From contig JADLAK010000044.1 in the NCBI GenBank assembly GCA_020848275.1, positions 1 to 64,000 on the forward strand: a stretch of 64,000 nucleotides of DNA, in the 5' to 3' direction. Below, in pieces: positions 34,389 through 44,928 of this stretch. The notes beneath the pieces are model-generated. The model ran no database searches. It saw only the letters and a program-made list of their open reading frames with translations, and was not told the DNA's origin. A program made the position numbers and the translations under genes. Within the stretch, counting starts at the first letter, position 1. Each line of letters begins with the position of its first letter. The DNA comes from Planctomycetota bacterium (GTDB lineage: Bacteria > Planctomycetota > UBA8742 > UBA2392).

Positions 34389-34462
34389 GGCTAAAGGCTA
34401 AAAGCCGAAAATCGCGCCCGATCCCGCCTCGGGTCTTCATCAAATTTTAGCCTTTAGCTTTT
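34389..34462. repeat. AT-rich inverted repeat ('GGCTAAAGGCTAAAAGCC ... TTTAGCCTTTAGC')
   Basis: GGCTAAAGGCTAAAAGCC on the left is mirrored by TTTTAGCCTTTAGC and TTTTAGCTTGAGGC on the right, between divergent genes. It is a dispersed-type repeat; promoters for both genes must lie around it. Confidence 0.5.
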
Positions 34463-34493
34463 AGCTTGAGGCTTTGTTCACTACACTCCCGCG

Positions 34494-35648
34494 ATGCGCC
34501 ACTACCGATACGACGTCCGTGACATGCTGCAGGCGTTCGTGCTCGCGTTCGATATCCGGCGCGTCATGTGCGGCACGCTCGCCATCGCCTGGACGATTGT
34601 CGTCATCTTGTTGTTCTACGGCATCTTCGCCTGGCGCGCCGCCAGCGGCAACGCGCCCGACTACAACGCCTCGGAAGTCGCCTGGCGTATGCTTACCGAC
34701 ACGCAACCCACGCCTGAACGCATCGCGCTCTGGGCGGGCATGCTGGGCGTCTGGTGGCTCGGCTTCTCGTGCATGGCCACGCCGATTCTGCGCAGCGGGG
34801 CCATGGAAGTTGCGCTGGACCGCCGACTCAAGTTCGCCGATATGTCCGCCGCCTCGCGCCACCTCGCACCGCGCGTGACCTGGGCGCCGTTGATTGCGAT
34901 GTTCGTCCCGACTCTGATGCTGGGCCTGTGCGCGCTCTGGGCTTTGCTGGCCAAAATTCCCGGCGTCGCGGGCGAAATCTGCACGCTGGTCGGCCTGCCC
35001 TTTGCCCTGCTGTTCGGCTTCATCGGCGGCCTGGCGCTGCTTACCACCCTGCTTGCGGCGCCGCTGATGGGCCCTGCGGCGGTGGTTGAGGGCCATGACG
35101 TGCTTGAGGCCCTTAGCCGCGCGGTCTCATACCTCTATCAACGGCCCTTCCGCTTCCTCGGTTACGCGTTGTTCCAGCTTATCGGCAAAGTTGCGGCGCT
35201 GGCCTTTTCGGCGCTGGTCCTGTGCCTGAGCTGGGGCTTCGTGGCGGTCGGCCTGTACATCGTCGGCGAGGGCGCGCTGGCCGAACAATCCGTGCGCCTT
35301 GCGCTCGCACCCGGCAGCGTCTTTCCCGCGCCGGAAGCCACCTCCGGCGTGCCGCATGTCGTGATTCTCCCCGCCGCACGCATGCTCGCGGGATTGTTCT
35401 GGTCGACGGCGCTGTTTGCGGCGGGCTGGTGGCTTGTCGTGGTGCTGGGCATGGATTTGTTCCGCTACCTGCTGCTGCGTTACGAGGTCGACGGAGTGAC
35501 CTACAACGAAATCATGGACCCGCAGCAATACATGGCGGCGCATAAACACCTCAACGCGATCGAATCCGCCGAACAAGCGGCCAAATCCCGCGAAGAAACG
35601 CCCACCCCGGCACCGGCAACTCCCGCCCCAGTGGAAACCAAGTCTTAG
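34494..35648 (+). CDS. Multi-pass membrane protein of unknown function
   Basis: The 384-aa protein has about six membrane helices (near residues 25-45, 85-105, 135-158, 165-190, 225-262 and 300-330). The N-terminal cytoplasmic segment is RHYRYDVRDMLQAFVLAFDI; the C-terminal tail is Pro/Ala/Glu-rich. It does not match a family I know. The hydrophobic pattern with long interhelical segments resembles glycerophosphodiester-phosphodiesterase-type membrane domains or DUF4013-like proteins, but this is only an impression. It is followed by pilB/gspE 115 nt later. Confidence 0.6.
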   Translation: MRHYRYDVRDMLQAFVLAFDIRRVMCGTLAIAWTIVVILLFYGIFAWRAASGNAPDYNASEVAWRMLTDTQPTPERIALWAGMLGVWWLGFSCMATPILRSGAMEVALDRRLKFADMSAASRHLAPRVTWAPLIAMFVPTLMLGLCALWALLAKIPGVAGEICTLVGLPFALLFGFIGGLALLTTLLAAPLMGPAAVVEGHDVLEALSRAVSYLYQRPFRFLGYALFQLIGKVAALAFSALVLCLSWGFVAVGLYIVGEGALAEQSVRLALAPGSVFPAPEATSGVPHVVILPAARMLAGLFWSTALFAAGWWLVVVLGMDLFRYLLLRYEVDGVTYNEIMDPQQYMAAHKHLNAIESAEQAAKSREETPTPAPATPAPVETKS

Positions 35649-35700
35649 CCACGAATCGACACGAATAGGTTCGTGAAAATTCGCGTTCATTTCTGGCTGC
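35649..35700. repeat. Dispersed inverted repeat 'CCACGAAT...ATTCGCG'
   Basis: GCCACGAATCGACACGAATAG is followed by GTTCGTGAAAATTCGCGTTC and then TTCTGGC. This is a degenerate member of the widespread intergenic repeat built on 'CACGAAT/ATTCGTG'. A related partial copy sits at about 40913-40945 (TTATTCGTGAGGAATCGCGC ... TTCGTGGC). Confidence 0.5.
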
Positions 35701-35763
35701 CGCTTTCCGCCCAACCATAAGCCCCGTCGGTCGTTAAATCTCCGTTACAACCCGGAGTGCGCA

Positions 35764-37467
<1,704 letters not shown>

Positions 37468-38071
37468 TTAATGGGTTCTCAGGCGAACCAGAAGGTCGTT
37501 CAGGTCCGCTCTGGCATCCGACGACTCCCGCAATTTGCTGCATTGTCCAGCCTGCTCAAGCTCCGCCCGCAACCGCGTGTACTCACGGGCGTAAAAATCC
37601 ATATCCGCCGCATCGAGCACTGACTTTTCCCTTCCCTCAACCTTACGCGCGACAAGTTCCTTCACATACGGCAGCTTGAACTCCTCGTTGAGAACAAGCA
37701 GGTTTGCTTCAACCACACCGGCGCGCATCAGGTGAATGCCCGTCAGCAATACGCGCAGGACGTACAGCAGCGGCTTCACGCGCGGCGGAGATTCCTTCTG
37801 GAACAAACTCCACTGGGTGTCCGCAAAACCCAGGTAATGATGTACGTGATGGCGGGTAATGCAGCGTTGCCCGATTTCCTTTAGTTCGGCATGTTCCGGG
37901 GACGTTTGCACGACCAGCGGCGAGTAGAGCTGTCGCATCCGTCGGCGCTTCGGCCACCCTACCCACGCTGCCAACGGGAATTTCCGGCCCGCCACCCAGA
38001 GCCTGGACCACCACCCTGGAAACGACCTGGGTTCCCGCTGAAAGAATGAGGTGCGGTGTTGCTGCGTTCAT
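37468..38071 (-). pseudogene. Nucleotidyltransferase gene with internal deletion
   Basis: From ATG 38071 the minus strand reads MNAATPHLILSAGTQVVSRV and 'GGGPEIPVGSVGRVAEAPTD', the small N-terminal domain found ahead of some large predicted nucleotidyltransferases. It then jumps directly, with a frame change near 37935, to the C-terminal part (SPLVVQTSPEHAELKEIGQR, then 'KPLLYVLRVLLTGIHLMRAG'), which continues to the stop at 37468. The catalytic core with its Gly-Ser and Asp motifs is absent. The downstream open frame (175 aa) has an atypical start region. This is an internal deletion pseudogene or a heavily eroded copy. Confidence 0.6.
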
Positions 38072-38214
38072 GGCCAACATCCTAGCGGGGTGAGAGGAAA
38101 ACCGGAAATCAACGTAAGCATGGCAGGCCAATGTCCACTACCCTTGCCGTCATTGGCGGCATTCCGTTGCATCCGTATTCAACCGTGTTGATCTGTGGCT
38201 AAATCGAGTTCGCC

Positions 38215-39006
38215 ATGGGCGTTTACCTCGCGTTCGTTTCGATGTCATTCCGGCGCCAGTTCGCCTATCGCGCCGCGAACTGGGCGGGCTTGTTTACCAA
38301 TTCCTTCTTCCTCTTCTTCCGGGCATATGCCCTTGGCGCCCTGTTCGTCGGGCGCGAGGCCGTTGGCGGCATGAGCCTGGAGCATGTTGTCAGCTACATC
38401 ACCATCACCCAGGCGCTGCTGATGGTAATTCCGCAATGGGGAACCATCCGGCTGGCAGAATCGGTTCGCTCGGGCCAGATCGCCGTCGACATGTGCTGGC
38501 CCGCCAATTTCTTTGGCATGCACATGAGTCGGCGCATGGGCATGAGCGCCTATTATTTTCTCACGCGCTGCCTGCCGCTTTGCGTCATCGGCGCCGCAAC
38601 GGGCTTGCTGCACCCGCCGGCTCAGTGGTGGCATTTGCTTCCGATGCTCCTGAGCGTCGCGATGGCGGCGTGGATCGCCAATTCGCTGTTGTTCATCATT
38701 GAGGTCTCCGCTTTTTGGATGGAGAGCGAACGCGGCGTGCGCATGATCCTGGGCGGCCTGACCAATTTCTTCTCCGGTTTGATTCTGCCGCTGTCGTTTT
38801 TCCCGGCATGGCTCGAAGCCGCGTCGCGCTACATGCCCTTCCGCTACACGCTCAACCTGCCGGCGGAGATCTATCTTGGGCGCGTGGCCGGCGAGGCGCT
38901 TTGGCAGCAACTGGCGATGCAATTGGGCTGGCTGATGGCGCTCTCGCTGCTGTGCCACGGGCTTTTTGCGGCGGGCACACGCAAACTGATCATCCACGGG
39001 GGCTAA
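38215..39006 (+). CDS. ABC-2 permease subunit (DUF990/ABC2_membrane_6 type), first of pair
   Basis: The 263-aa protein has six membrane helices. The N-terminus MGVYLAFVSMSFRRQFAYRA and the 'FSGLILPLSFFPAWLEAASR' loop near residue 185-210 are typical of the DUF990-type ABC-2 permeases that work as pairs with one ATPase. A second permease and the ATPase follow in the same direction. The complex probably exports a glycolipid, polysaccharide or drug; the substrate is unknown. Confidence 0.85.
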   Translation: MGVYLAFVSMSFRRQFAYRAANWAGLFTNSFFLFFRAYALGALFVGREAVGGMSLEHVVSYITITQALLMVIPQWGTIRLAESVRSGQIAVDMCWPANFFGMHMSRRMGMSAYYFLTRCLPLCVIGAATGLLHPPAQWWHLLPMLLSVAMAAWIANSLLFIIEVSAFWMESERGVRMILGGLTNFFSGLILPLSFFPAWLEAASRYMPFRYTLNLPAEIYLGRVAGEALWQQLAMQLGWLMALSLLCHGLFAAGTRKLIIHGG

Positions 39007-39020
39007 CGACAACAACTTAC

Positions 39021-39085
39021 ATGGACAGGATGTACAGAATCAGATTTCGCCTCCCCATCCTGTGAATCATGCCTATCCGTGTATG
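39021..39085. repeat. Dispersed 'GGACAGGATG...CATCCTGTGAATCATGCCTATCCGTG' inverted repeat
   Basis: TGGACAGGATGTACAGAATC faces CATCCTGTGAATCATGCC across the gap between the two permease genes. It is a degenerate copy of the common intergenic 'ACAGGAT...ATCCTGT' element. It may explain why an upstream in-frame ATG at 39069 looks like a start; ATG 39111 is preferred. Confidence 0.5.
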
Positions 39086-39110
39086 TAGTTTTAGTTTTTT
39101 GAAAGAATGT

Positions 39111-39914
39111 ATGTCTTCGTTGCGCGCCTACTTCTCGCTGATGTCCGCCTCGCTGCGTTCGCAGATGGAGTACCGGCGCGCGTTCTTGCTCGAGTTCACG
39201 GGCCGCTTCATTATTACCGGCCTCGAACTGGCGGCCCTCTTCATCATCTTCGAAAACGTCGGCAATGTCCTGGACTGGACGCGGTGGGAAGTCGTCTACC
39301 TCTACGGCATCGTGAACGTCACATTCGGCTGCGCCGAGATCATCGGTTATGGCCTCGAAGCTACCGTGCCGACGCTGATTCGCACCGGCGACTTCGACCG
39401 CGTGATGCTGCAACCGATATCGCCTTGGCTTTTTTCCTGCGGCCGGCAGTTCCGGCTGCTCGATCTTGGCCGCATCGCGCAGGGCCTGCTCGCTCTTGGG
39501 CTTGCCTTTGCCCATCTCCCCATTCAATGGACCCTGGCCGCTGTAGCCATGTTTGTGCTGACGCTGATCTGCAACGTCGCCGTCTACACCGGGTTGTTCA
39601 CCTGTGCCGCCGCAAGCTGTTTCTGGACTACCGAGAGCACCGAAGTATTCAATGCCTTCACCTATGGCGGCACGCAGATGGCGCAATTTCCGGTTCACGT
39701 GTACCGGCCCTGGTTGCGGGCGATTTTCCTGTGGATCGTGCCAGTAGGGTTCGTGACGTACTTCCCGGCGCTGGTGGTGCTAAGCAAACCCGACGCGTTG
39801 GGCCTGCCGCCGTTCATGCCCTGGCTTTCACCTTTCATCGCGGCGGTTTTCTGCGGCCTGTGCGCGCTGTTCTGGCGCGCGGGATTGAACCATTACCAAA
39901 GCACGGGGTCCTGA
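39111..39914 (+). CDS. ABC-2 permease subunit, second of pair
   Basis: The 267-aa protein starts at ATG 39111 (GAAAGA upstream, start MSSLRAYFSLMSASLRSQME). The longer frame from 39069 begins inside an intergenic repeat. It has six helices and the matching loop 'FPVHVYRPWLRAIFLWIVPV' near residue 195-215. It is homologous in plan to the preceding permease, so the transporter is a heterodimer. Its stop is directly followed by the TTG start of the ATPase. Confidence 0.83.
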   Translation: MSSLRAYFSLMSASLRSQMEYRRAFLLEFTGRFIITGLELAALFIIFENVGNVLDWTRWEVVYLYGIVNVTFGCAEIIGYGLEATVPTLIRTGDFDRVMLQPISPWLFSCGRQFRLLDLGRIAQGLLALGLAFAHLPIQWTLAAVAMFVLTLICNVAVYTGLFTCAAASCFWTTESTEVFNAFTYGGTQMAQFPVHVYRPWLRAIFLWIVPVGFVTYFPALVVLSKPDALGLPPFMPWLSPFIAAVFCGLCALFWRAGLNHYQSTGS

Positions 39915-40895
39915 TTGCCTCTCATTTCTGTCAAAGACCTGCGCAAAGACTTCAAAGTGCTTGCCCACAAGAGCGGCCTGATCGGCGCCATGCGCAACCT
40001 TTTTTCCGCAGCCGGGCGAATCGTCAACGCGGTGGACGGCGTCAGTTTCAGCGTTGAGGCCGGCGAATTCGTCGGCTACGTCGGCCCCAATGGCGCCGGC
40101 AAATCTACCACGCTCAAGATGTTGACCGGCATTCTTGTGCCCAGCAGCGGCGTCATTGATGTCTGCGGTTTTTCGCCGCCGCACAAGGCCCGCACAAAAC
40201 TGGCGCGGCGCATCGGCGTGGTGTTTGGCCAACGCACACAGTTGTGGTGGGATCTGCCGCCGCGCGAGAGCTATGACCTGTTGATGAGGCTGTTTGGCGT
40301 GCCTCGCGGGGTATTCGAACTGCGACTGGCCAGGTTGTCGGGGTTACTTGAACTGGAGGGATTACTCGATACGCCTGTTCGCAAACTTTCTCTCGGCCAG
40401 AAAATGCGTTGTGAACTTGCGGCGGCGCTTCTGCATGAACCTGCGTTGTTGCTGCTGGATGAGCCGACCATCGGCATGGACGTCGTGGTAAAAGAGCAGG
40501 TGCGCAAGTTGCTGCGGCGCATCAACGAAGCCGGCACGACGATCCTGCTGACCTCACACGACCTCGACGACATCGAGCAACTTTGCAGGCGCGTGATGGT
40601 GATCGACAAGGGCAGGATTATCCACGACGGCGGCGTTGACGCGCTGAAGCGGCGTTATGGCAACCGGCGCAGGCTGGTTGCGGATTTTCTCGACCAGCCG
40701 AAGCTGGTATTGCCCCAAGGCGCAGAAGTGGCTTCCATCGAGGGTTTGCGGGCAACGATCGACTTCGACGCCGACAAGCTGCGCGCACCGGAAGTAATCG
40801 CCGCCGTCGTGGCCGGCAACCGCATACACGACATCGCAATTCAAGAGTGCGACATCGCCGAAGTTGTCAAACGTATTTACGGCGAAGGCAAATGA
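39915..40895 (+). CDS. ABC-2 exporter ATP-binding protein
   Basis: The 326-aa protein starts at TTG 39915 immediately after the permease stop. It has Walker A GPNGAGKST, Q-loop 'VVFGQRTQLWWDLPPRESYD', signature LSLGQKMR, Walker B ALLLLDEPTIGMD and H-loop LLTSHDLDD. The N-terminal 'VLAHKSGLIGAMRNLFS' insert and the 'GQRTQLWWDLP' loop are typical of ATPases paired with DUF990 permeases. It energises the two preceding permeases. A C-terminal regulatory extension (about 235-326) is present. Confidence 0.92.
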   Translation: MPLISVKDLRKDFKVLAHKSGLIGAMRNLFSAAGRIVNAVDGVSFSVEAGEFVGYVGPNGAGKSTTLKMLTGILVPSSGVIDVCGFSPPHKARTKLARRIGVVFGQRTQLWWDLPPRESYDLLMRLFGVPRGVFELRLARLSGLLELEGLLDTPVRKLSLGQKMRCELAAALLHEPALLLLDEPTIGMDVVVKEQVRKLLRRINEAGTTILLTSHDLDDIEQLCRRVMVIDKGRIIHDGGVDALKRRYGNRRRLVADFLDQPKLVLPQGAEVASIEGLRATIDFDADKLRAPEVIAAVVAGNRIHDIAIQECDIAEVVKRIYGEGK

Positions 40896-40986
40896 ACCGG
40901 GGCAAGCTCACCAGTTATTCGTGAGGAATCGCGCGTGTTCGTGGCTAAGATGAAAGCACGGGCGCGGGGTATTGCAGAGGTCCGCC

Positions 40987-41598
40987 ATGCCTGATTCTCT
41001 CGCCACCTACCACAAGAAACGCAGCTTCAACAAGACGCCCGAGCCGCGCGGCAAGGTCCACAAGCGCGCGGCCAACATTAAACCCACGTTCGTGATCCAG
41101 AAGCACGACGCCACGCGCTTGCACTACGACTTCCGCCTCGAGATAGACGGCGTGCTGAAGTCCTGGGCCGTGCCCAAGGGCCCGTCGCTCAACCCCGACG
41201 ACAAGCGCCTGGCCGTGCGCACTGAAGACCACCCCATCGAATACGGCGGCTTCGAGGGCGTCATCCCCCAGGGCCAGTACGGCGGCGGTACCGTCCTGCT
41301 ATGGGATCGCGGGACTTTCGAAAACGTCGGCGCACTCGAACCGCTGGACGCCGAACGCAAAGGCCATCTCAAATTCCGCCTGCACGGAAAAAAACTGCGC
41401 GGCGTGTTCTCGCTCATCCGCATGGGCCGCGACGAAAAAAATTGGCTGCTGGTCAAGGGCGACGATGAATTCGCCAGCCGCAAAACGGACCTCACGAAAT
41501 CGAAGCCGAAGTCGGTGAAGACCGGCCACACGCTCGACCAGGTTTCACGCTCGCATAAAGTGTGGCAGTCGCGCCCGAGGAGCCAATCCCGTGCCTGA
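40987..41598 (+). CDS. ligD (PE): LigD 3'-phosphoesterase domain, stand-alone
   Basis: The 203-aa protein starts at ATG 40987 with GCAGAGG upstream. It has the LigD phosphoesterase signature: PTFVIQKHDATRLHYDFRLE, 'SWAVPKGPSLNP', 'VRTEDHPIEYGGFEGVIP' and 'YGGGTVLLWDRG', with the conserved His and Asp residues of the metal site. It trims 3' phosphates or ribonucleotides at breaks during bacterial end joining. It overlaps the ligase gene by 8 nt. Normally this domain is fused within LigD; here it is separate. Confidence 0.93.
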   Translation: MPDSLATYHKKRSFNKTPEPRGKVHKRAANIKPTFVIQKHDATRLHYDFRLEIDGVLKSWAVPKGPSLNPDDKRLAVRTEDHPIEYGGFEGVIPQGQYGGGTVLLWDRGTFENVGALEPLDAERKGHLKFRLHGKKLRGVFSLIRMGRDEKNWLLVKGDDEFASRKTDLTKSKPKSVKTGHTLDQVSRSHKVWQSRPRSQSRA

Positions 41599-42574
41599 CT
41601 TGCGCACAACACTCGCGAAATTATCCGGCGTGCGCAAGTCGCGCCACCCGGGCTTCATTGAGCCGATGCTGGCGACGCTGGTCGAAGACTATTTCTCCGA
41701 CTCGCACTGGATCTTCGAGTGCAAATTCGACGGCTGGCGCTGCATCGTGAGTTCGCGCGCCGGCAAGGTCACGCTCTGGTCGCGTAACCACCGCGACCTC
41801 AGCGCCGTCTATCCTGAACTCGTGCGCACGTTGAGCGGCCAGGGCGATTACGTCGCCGACGGCGAACTTGTCGCGATGCAAGGCGGCGTCTCCAGCTTCC
41901 AGCGCCTGCAACAACGCGCGGGCGTGCGCGTGGCGGCGCCGGACCCGACCATTGCCGTCGAGCTTTACCTCTTCGATCTGCCCTGGTGCGCCGGCTACGA
42001 CCTCACGCAAGTGCCGCTGCTGGCGCGCAAGAAGGTGCTCAAGCAGGCCGTCCGTTTCAACAAGCTCGCGCACTACACCAACCACCTCGCCAGCGAAGGC
42101 GAAAAATACCGCGATCTCGCCTGCAAAGCAGGCTGGGAAGGCGTGATCGCCAAGCGCGCGGACAGCACGTATGTAAGCGCGCGCTCGACTGACTGGCTGA
42201 AATTCAAATGCGTGCGCCGCCAGGAACTCGTGATCGTCGGCTACACCGAGCCCCAGGGCGCGCGCAGCGATTTCGGCGCGCTCTTGCTCGGCTACTACGA
42301 CAACAAACATTTGCGCTACGCGGGCAAGGTCGGCACCGGCTTCGACCAAGCATTGCTCGGTGATCTCGGCCGCAAACTCGCGCGGCTGGAGCGCAAATCG
42401 CCCGCAGTCACGGACCCGCCGCGCGAACGCGGCCTGCACTGGGTCGAGCCGAAACTTGTGGGCGAAATCGGCTTCACCGAATGGACGGGCGAGGGCCGCC
42501 TGCGCCATCCGCGCTTTATCGCCCTGCGCACGGACAAGCCGGCGCGGGAAATTGTCAGGGAGCGGGCATTATGA
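41591..42574 (+). CDS. ligD (Lig): LigD ATP-dependent DNA ligase domain, stand-alone
   Basis: The 327-aa protein starts at GTG 41591 inside the previous gene. Nucleotidyl-transferase motif I is ECKFDGWR, with its catalytic Lys. Motif III is GELVAMQGGVSSFQ, motif IV 'WEGVIAKRADSTY' and motif V 'WLKFKC'. An OB-fold domain follows to the end ('LVGEIGFTEWTGEGRLRHPR'). It seals double-strand breaks. It is the same size as the ligase portion of LigD. Confidence 0.94.
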   Translation: MPDLRTTLAKLSGVRKSRHPGFIEPMLATLVEDYFSDSHWIFECKFDGWRCIVSSRAGKVTLWSRNHRDLSAVYPELVRTLSGQGDYVADGELVAMQGGVSSFQRLQQRAGVRVAAPDPTIAVELYLFDLPWCAGYDLTQVPLLARKKVLKQAVRFNKLAHYTNHLASEGEKYRDLACKAGWEGVIAKRADSTYVSARSTDWLKFKCVRRQELVIVGYTEPQGARSDFGALLLGYYDNKHLRYAGKVGTGFDQALLGDLGRKLARLERKSPAVTDPPRERGLHWVEPKLVGEIGFTEWTGEGRLRHPRFIALRTDKPAREIVRERAL

Positions 42575-42583
42575 GGTGCGGGC

Positions 42584-42694
42584 ATGGACAGCAAACTCAA
42601 CGCAAAGCAGAAGAGAATCCGCCGCGTGCAGCGTGTGATGCGCGTCGTGCGAGTGCTTCAGGCCCAGGGACGCTGGCGCAAGCCCAACCACTAA
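42584..42694 (+). CDS. Small basic ORF between ligase and polymerase genes
   Basis: The frame encodes 36 residues (MDSKLNAKQKRIRRVQRVMR, then 'VVRVLQAQGRWRKPNH'). GAGGTG lies six nt before ATG 42584. It is highly basic and helical, so it may bind nucleic acid. It falls in the 130-nt gap of the end-joining operon. Translation is likely from the ribosome site, but no homologue is known to me. Confidence 0.4.
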   Translation: MDSKLNAKQKRIRRVQRVMRVVRVLQAQGRWRKPNH

Positions 42695-42704
42695 CGAGGC
42701 AACC

Positions 42705-43610
42705 ATGAGCACCCAAAAGACCACGCTCGAATTTGGCAAGCGCCGCTTCCCGGCGACGAACCTCGACAAGGTGCTGTTTCCCAAAGACGGCATCACCAAG
42801 GGCGAGATCATCGCCTACTACGATTTCATCGCGCCCTGGATGCTGACGCACGTCAAGGGCCGCGCGCTAAGCCTGCAGCGTTATCCCGACGGCATCGACG
42901 CTTTCAGCTTCTTCCAGCGCAACATCGGCGAGCACTTCCCCGACTGGATCGGCCGCGCGACGTTGAAAATGTCTGACGGCAACCTGACGTCGGTCGTCTG
43001 CGACAACAACGCGTGTCTCGCCTACCTCGGCAGCCAGGCCGCCTTCGTGATTCACAGCCATCTTTCGCTCGCCAAGTCGCCGCACACGCCCGTCGAGATC
43101 ATCTGGGACCTCGACCCCAGCGGCGACGATTTCGAACTTGTGCGCGGCACGGCATTCGAGCTGCGAGACCTGCTGATGGAACTTGGGCTTGTTCCGTTCG
43201 TGAAAACCACGGGCTCGCGTGGCTTGCACGTTGTCGTGCCGGTTAAAGGCGTCAAAGATTTCGACGACTCGCGCGATTTTGCGGCGCGCGTTGCGGCGCT
43301 GATGGTGGCGCGCCACCCGGACAAACTCACGGTCGAGCACCGCAAGGCCAAGCGCGGCGGCCGCCTCTACTTCGACGTCGCGCGCAACGGCTATACGCAG
43401 ACCGCAGTCGCCCCGTATTCAATCCGCGCGCTGGCAAAGGCGCCGATCGCAACGCCGATCACGTGGGACGAACTGAAGTCGCGCAAACTGACTTCGCAGA
43501 GCTTCAACATCGGCAACATCCGCGCGCGTATGAAAGCCGCGGGCGATCCCTGGGCGGACATCCGCAAACACGCGAAGTCCCTGAACGCGGCGCTCAAGAA
43601 ACTCTCGTAG
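42705..43610 (+). CDS. ligD (Pol): LigD polymerase/primase domain, stand-alone
   Basis: The 301-aa protein is an archaeo-eukaryotic-primase-type polymerase of the LigD family. Motifs are 'LDKVLFPKDGITKGEIIAYY', the metal-binding IIWDLDPSGDDF (Asp-x-Asp), 'TTGSRGLHVVVPV' and 'KRGGRLYFDVARNGYTQT'. It fills gaps and adds nucleotides at break ends. Together with the preceding two genes it reconstitutes a full LigD as three polypeptides. No ku gene is in the window. Confidence 0.94.
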   Translation: MSTQKTTLEFGKRRFPATNLDKVLFPKDGITKGEIIAYYDFIAPWMLTHVKGRALSLQRYPDGIDAFSFFQRNIGEHFPDWIGRATLKMSDGNLTSVVCDNNACLAYLGSQAAFVIHSHLSLAKSPHTPVEIIWDLDPSGDDFELVRGTAFELRDLLMELGLVPFVKTTGSRGLHVVVPVKGVKDFDDSRDFAARVAALMVARHPDKLTVEHRKAKRGGRLYFDVARNGYTQTAVAPYSIRALAKAPIATPITWDELKSRKLTSQSFNIGNIRARMKAAGDPWADIRKHAKSLNAALKKLS

Positions 43611-43674
43611 GGACACGCGGCAGCGTGTCCTTCGTGCACGGATTGCAGTCGGCGGACGCGGCTGAACCGCGTCC
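43607..43674. terminator. Twin hairpins between converging genes, dispersed palindrome family
   Basis: GGACACGCGGCAGCGTGTCC (43611-43630) begins right at the TAG stop of the polymerase gene. A second hairpin GGACGCGGCTGAACCGCGTCC (43654-43674) ends at the stop of the converging aldo/keto reductase gene. It is a likely bidirectional terminator. The first hairpin recurs inverted at 46907-46926, again touching a TAG stop. Confidence 0.6.
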
Positions 43675-44727
43675 CTAGACCCGCGGTTCGATCCTCACGC
43701 CGCCGTGGATTAGCTGCTGCACCATCGGCCCGTTGATGAAGGCGTGCGGAAAGCCAAGCTCGATGGCGCTGATCTTGTCCAGCGCCGCGATGTGGTCGCC
43801 GGCAAGCTCGAACTCCGCCGCACCAAGGTTGTCCTTGAGTTGCTCGCTCGTGCGCGCGCCAAGGATCACCGAGGTAATGCCCGGCCGCTGCATCAGCCAA
43901 CGCAGCGCGACCTGCGCGGGCGTCCTGCCCACGGCCTTTGCGACTTTCTTGACTTCCTCTGCAATGGCTAACTTGCGCTCTGTCAAACCTGAGGCGACCA
44001 TCGGTTTGCGGTCCGGCGACGTCATCATCTGCTGTATGCTCGGCGGCGGGCCGATGTCGGCCTTGGAGTATTTACCCGTCAAGAGACCCGACGCCAGCGG
44101 CCCCCAGGGCGTGACGCCGAGCCCAAGGTCGCGCGCCATCGGCAGCAGGTCGCGCTCGACGTCGCGCTGCGCGAGGCTGTGCTCGATCTGCAAGGCGACA
44201 AAGGGCGTCCAGCCGCGCAGCTTCGCGAGCGTATTGGCCTCGGCGACTTTCCACGCGGGATAATCGCTGATACCCACATAAAGCACCTTGCCGGCGCGCA
44301 CCAAGTCGTCCAGGCCGCGCATGACTTCTTCAATGGGCGTGAGCTGATCCCACACGTGCACCCAGTAAAGGTCAATGCGGTCGGTACGCAGCGCCTTGAG
44401 CGATTTCTCGACGCTCGCGATCATGTTTTTGCGCTGATTGCCGCCGGCGTTGGGGTCGCCCGGCCGCGTGTTTAGCGTGTATTTCGTGGCGAGCACCAAC
44501 TGGTCGCGCTTTGGCTGCGCGAGTTCGCCGACGATCGTTTCGCTTTCGCCGTTGGTGTAATTGATCGCGGTGTCGATGAAATTGCCCCCGCGCTCAAGAT
44601 AGAGGTCGAATTGCTTGCGGCACTCGTTGTTGTCGGCGCCCCAGCCCCAGGCTTTGCCGAAGGTCATGGTGCCCAGGCAGAGTTCTGATACCCGCAACCC
44701 GCTGTTGCCAAGCAGTCGATATTTCAT
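43675..44727 (-). CDS. Aldo/keto reductase
   Basis: The 350-aa protein starts at ATG 44727 (GGAG eight nt upstream); the longer frame is spurious. It is an AKR (beta/alpha)8 barrel: N-terminal MKYRLLGNSGLRVSELCLGT, 'FIDTAINYTNGESETIVGE' (catalytic Asp, Tyr), LVLATKYTLN (catalytic Lys), 'DLYWVHVWDQ' (catalytic His) and the NADPH-binding C-terminal 'SVILGARTSEQLKDNLGA'. It belongs to the YajO/Tas-like group. The substrate is unknown. Confidence 0.92.
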   Translation of the reverse strand: MKYRLLGNSGLRVSELCLGTMTFGKAWGWGADNNECRKQFDLYLERGGNFIDTAINYTNGESETIVGELAQPKRDQLVLATKYTLNTRPGDPNAGGNQRKNMIASVEKSLKALRTDRIDLYWVHVWDQLTPIEEVMRGLDDLVRAGKVLYVGISDYPAWKVAEANTLAKLRGWTPFVALQIEHSLAQRDVERDLLPMARDLGLGVTPWGPLASGLLTGKYSKADIGPPPSIQQMMTSPDRKPMVASGLTERKLAIAEEVKKVAKAVGRTPAQVALRWLMQRPGITSVILGARTSEQLKDNLGAAEFELAGDHIAALDKISAIELGFPHAFINGPMVQQLIHGGVRIEPRV

Positions 44728-44860
44728 TGCCGTCTCCATCGCCCTGGCCGCCCGCGCGGATTTTATCTCCGGCAGGAGCGCGACTTGCGACAATTTTTCG
44801 TCAATGTGTGTCCCTCGGCCCGGGACGACGATGCGCTCGCGTTGCCGCGGCGAAAACAAC

Positions 44861-44884
44861 GGGGCCGGACAAATGTCCGGCCCC
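44861..44884 (-). terminator. Hairpin terminator after rplI
   Basis: GGGGCCGGAC-AAAT-GTCCGGCCCC is a perfect 10-bp stem. In the minus-strand sense it is followed by GTTGTTTTCG, a weak T-tract, about 45 nt after the rplI stop at 44929. It probably ends the ribosomal-protein transcript. Confidence 0.6.
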
Positions 44885-44928
44885 AAGGGCGATGATCCCG
44901 ACGAGCCGGGGACGGAGTTTCCAGCCAC

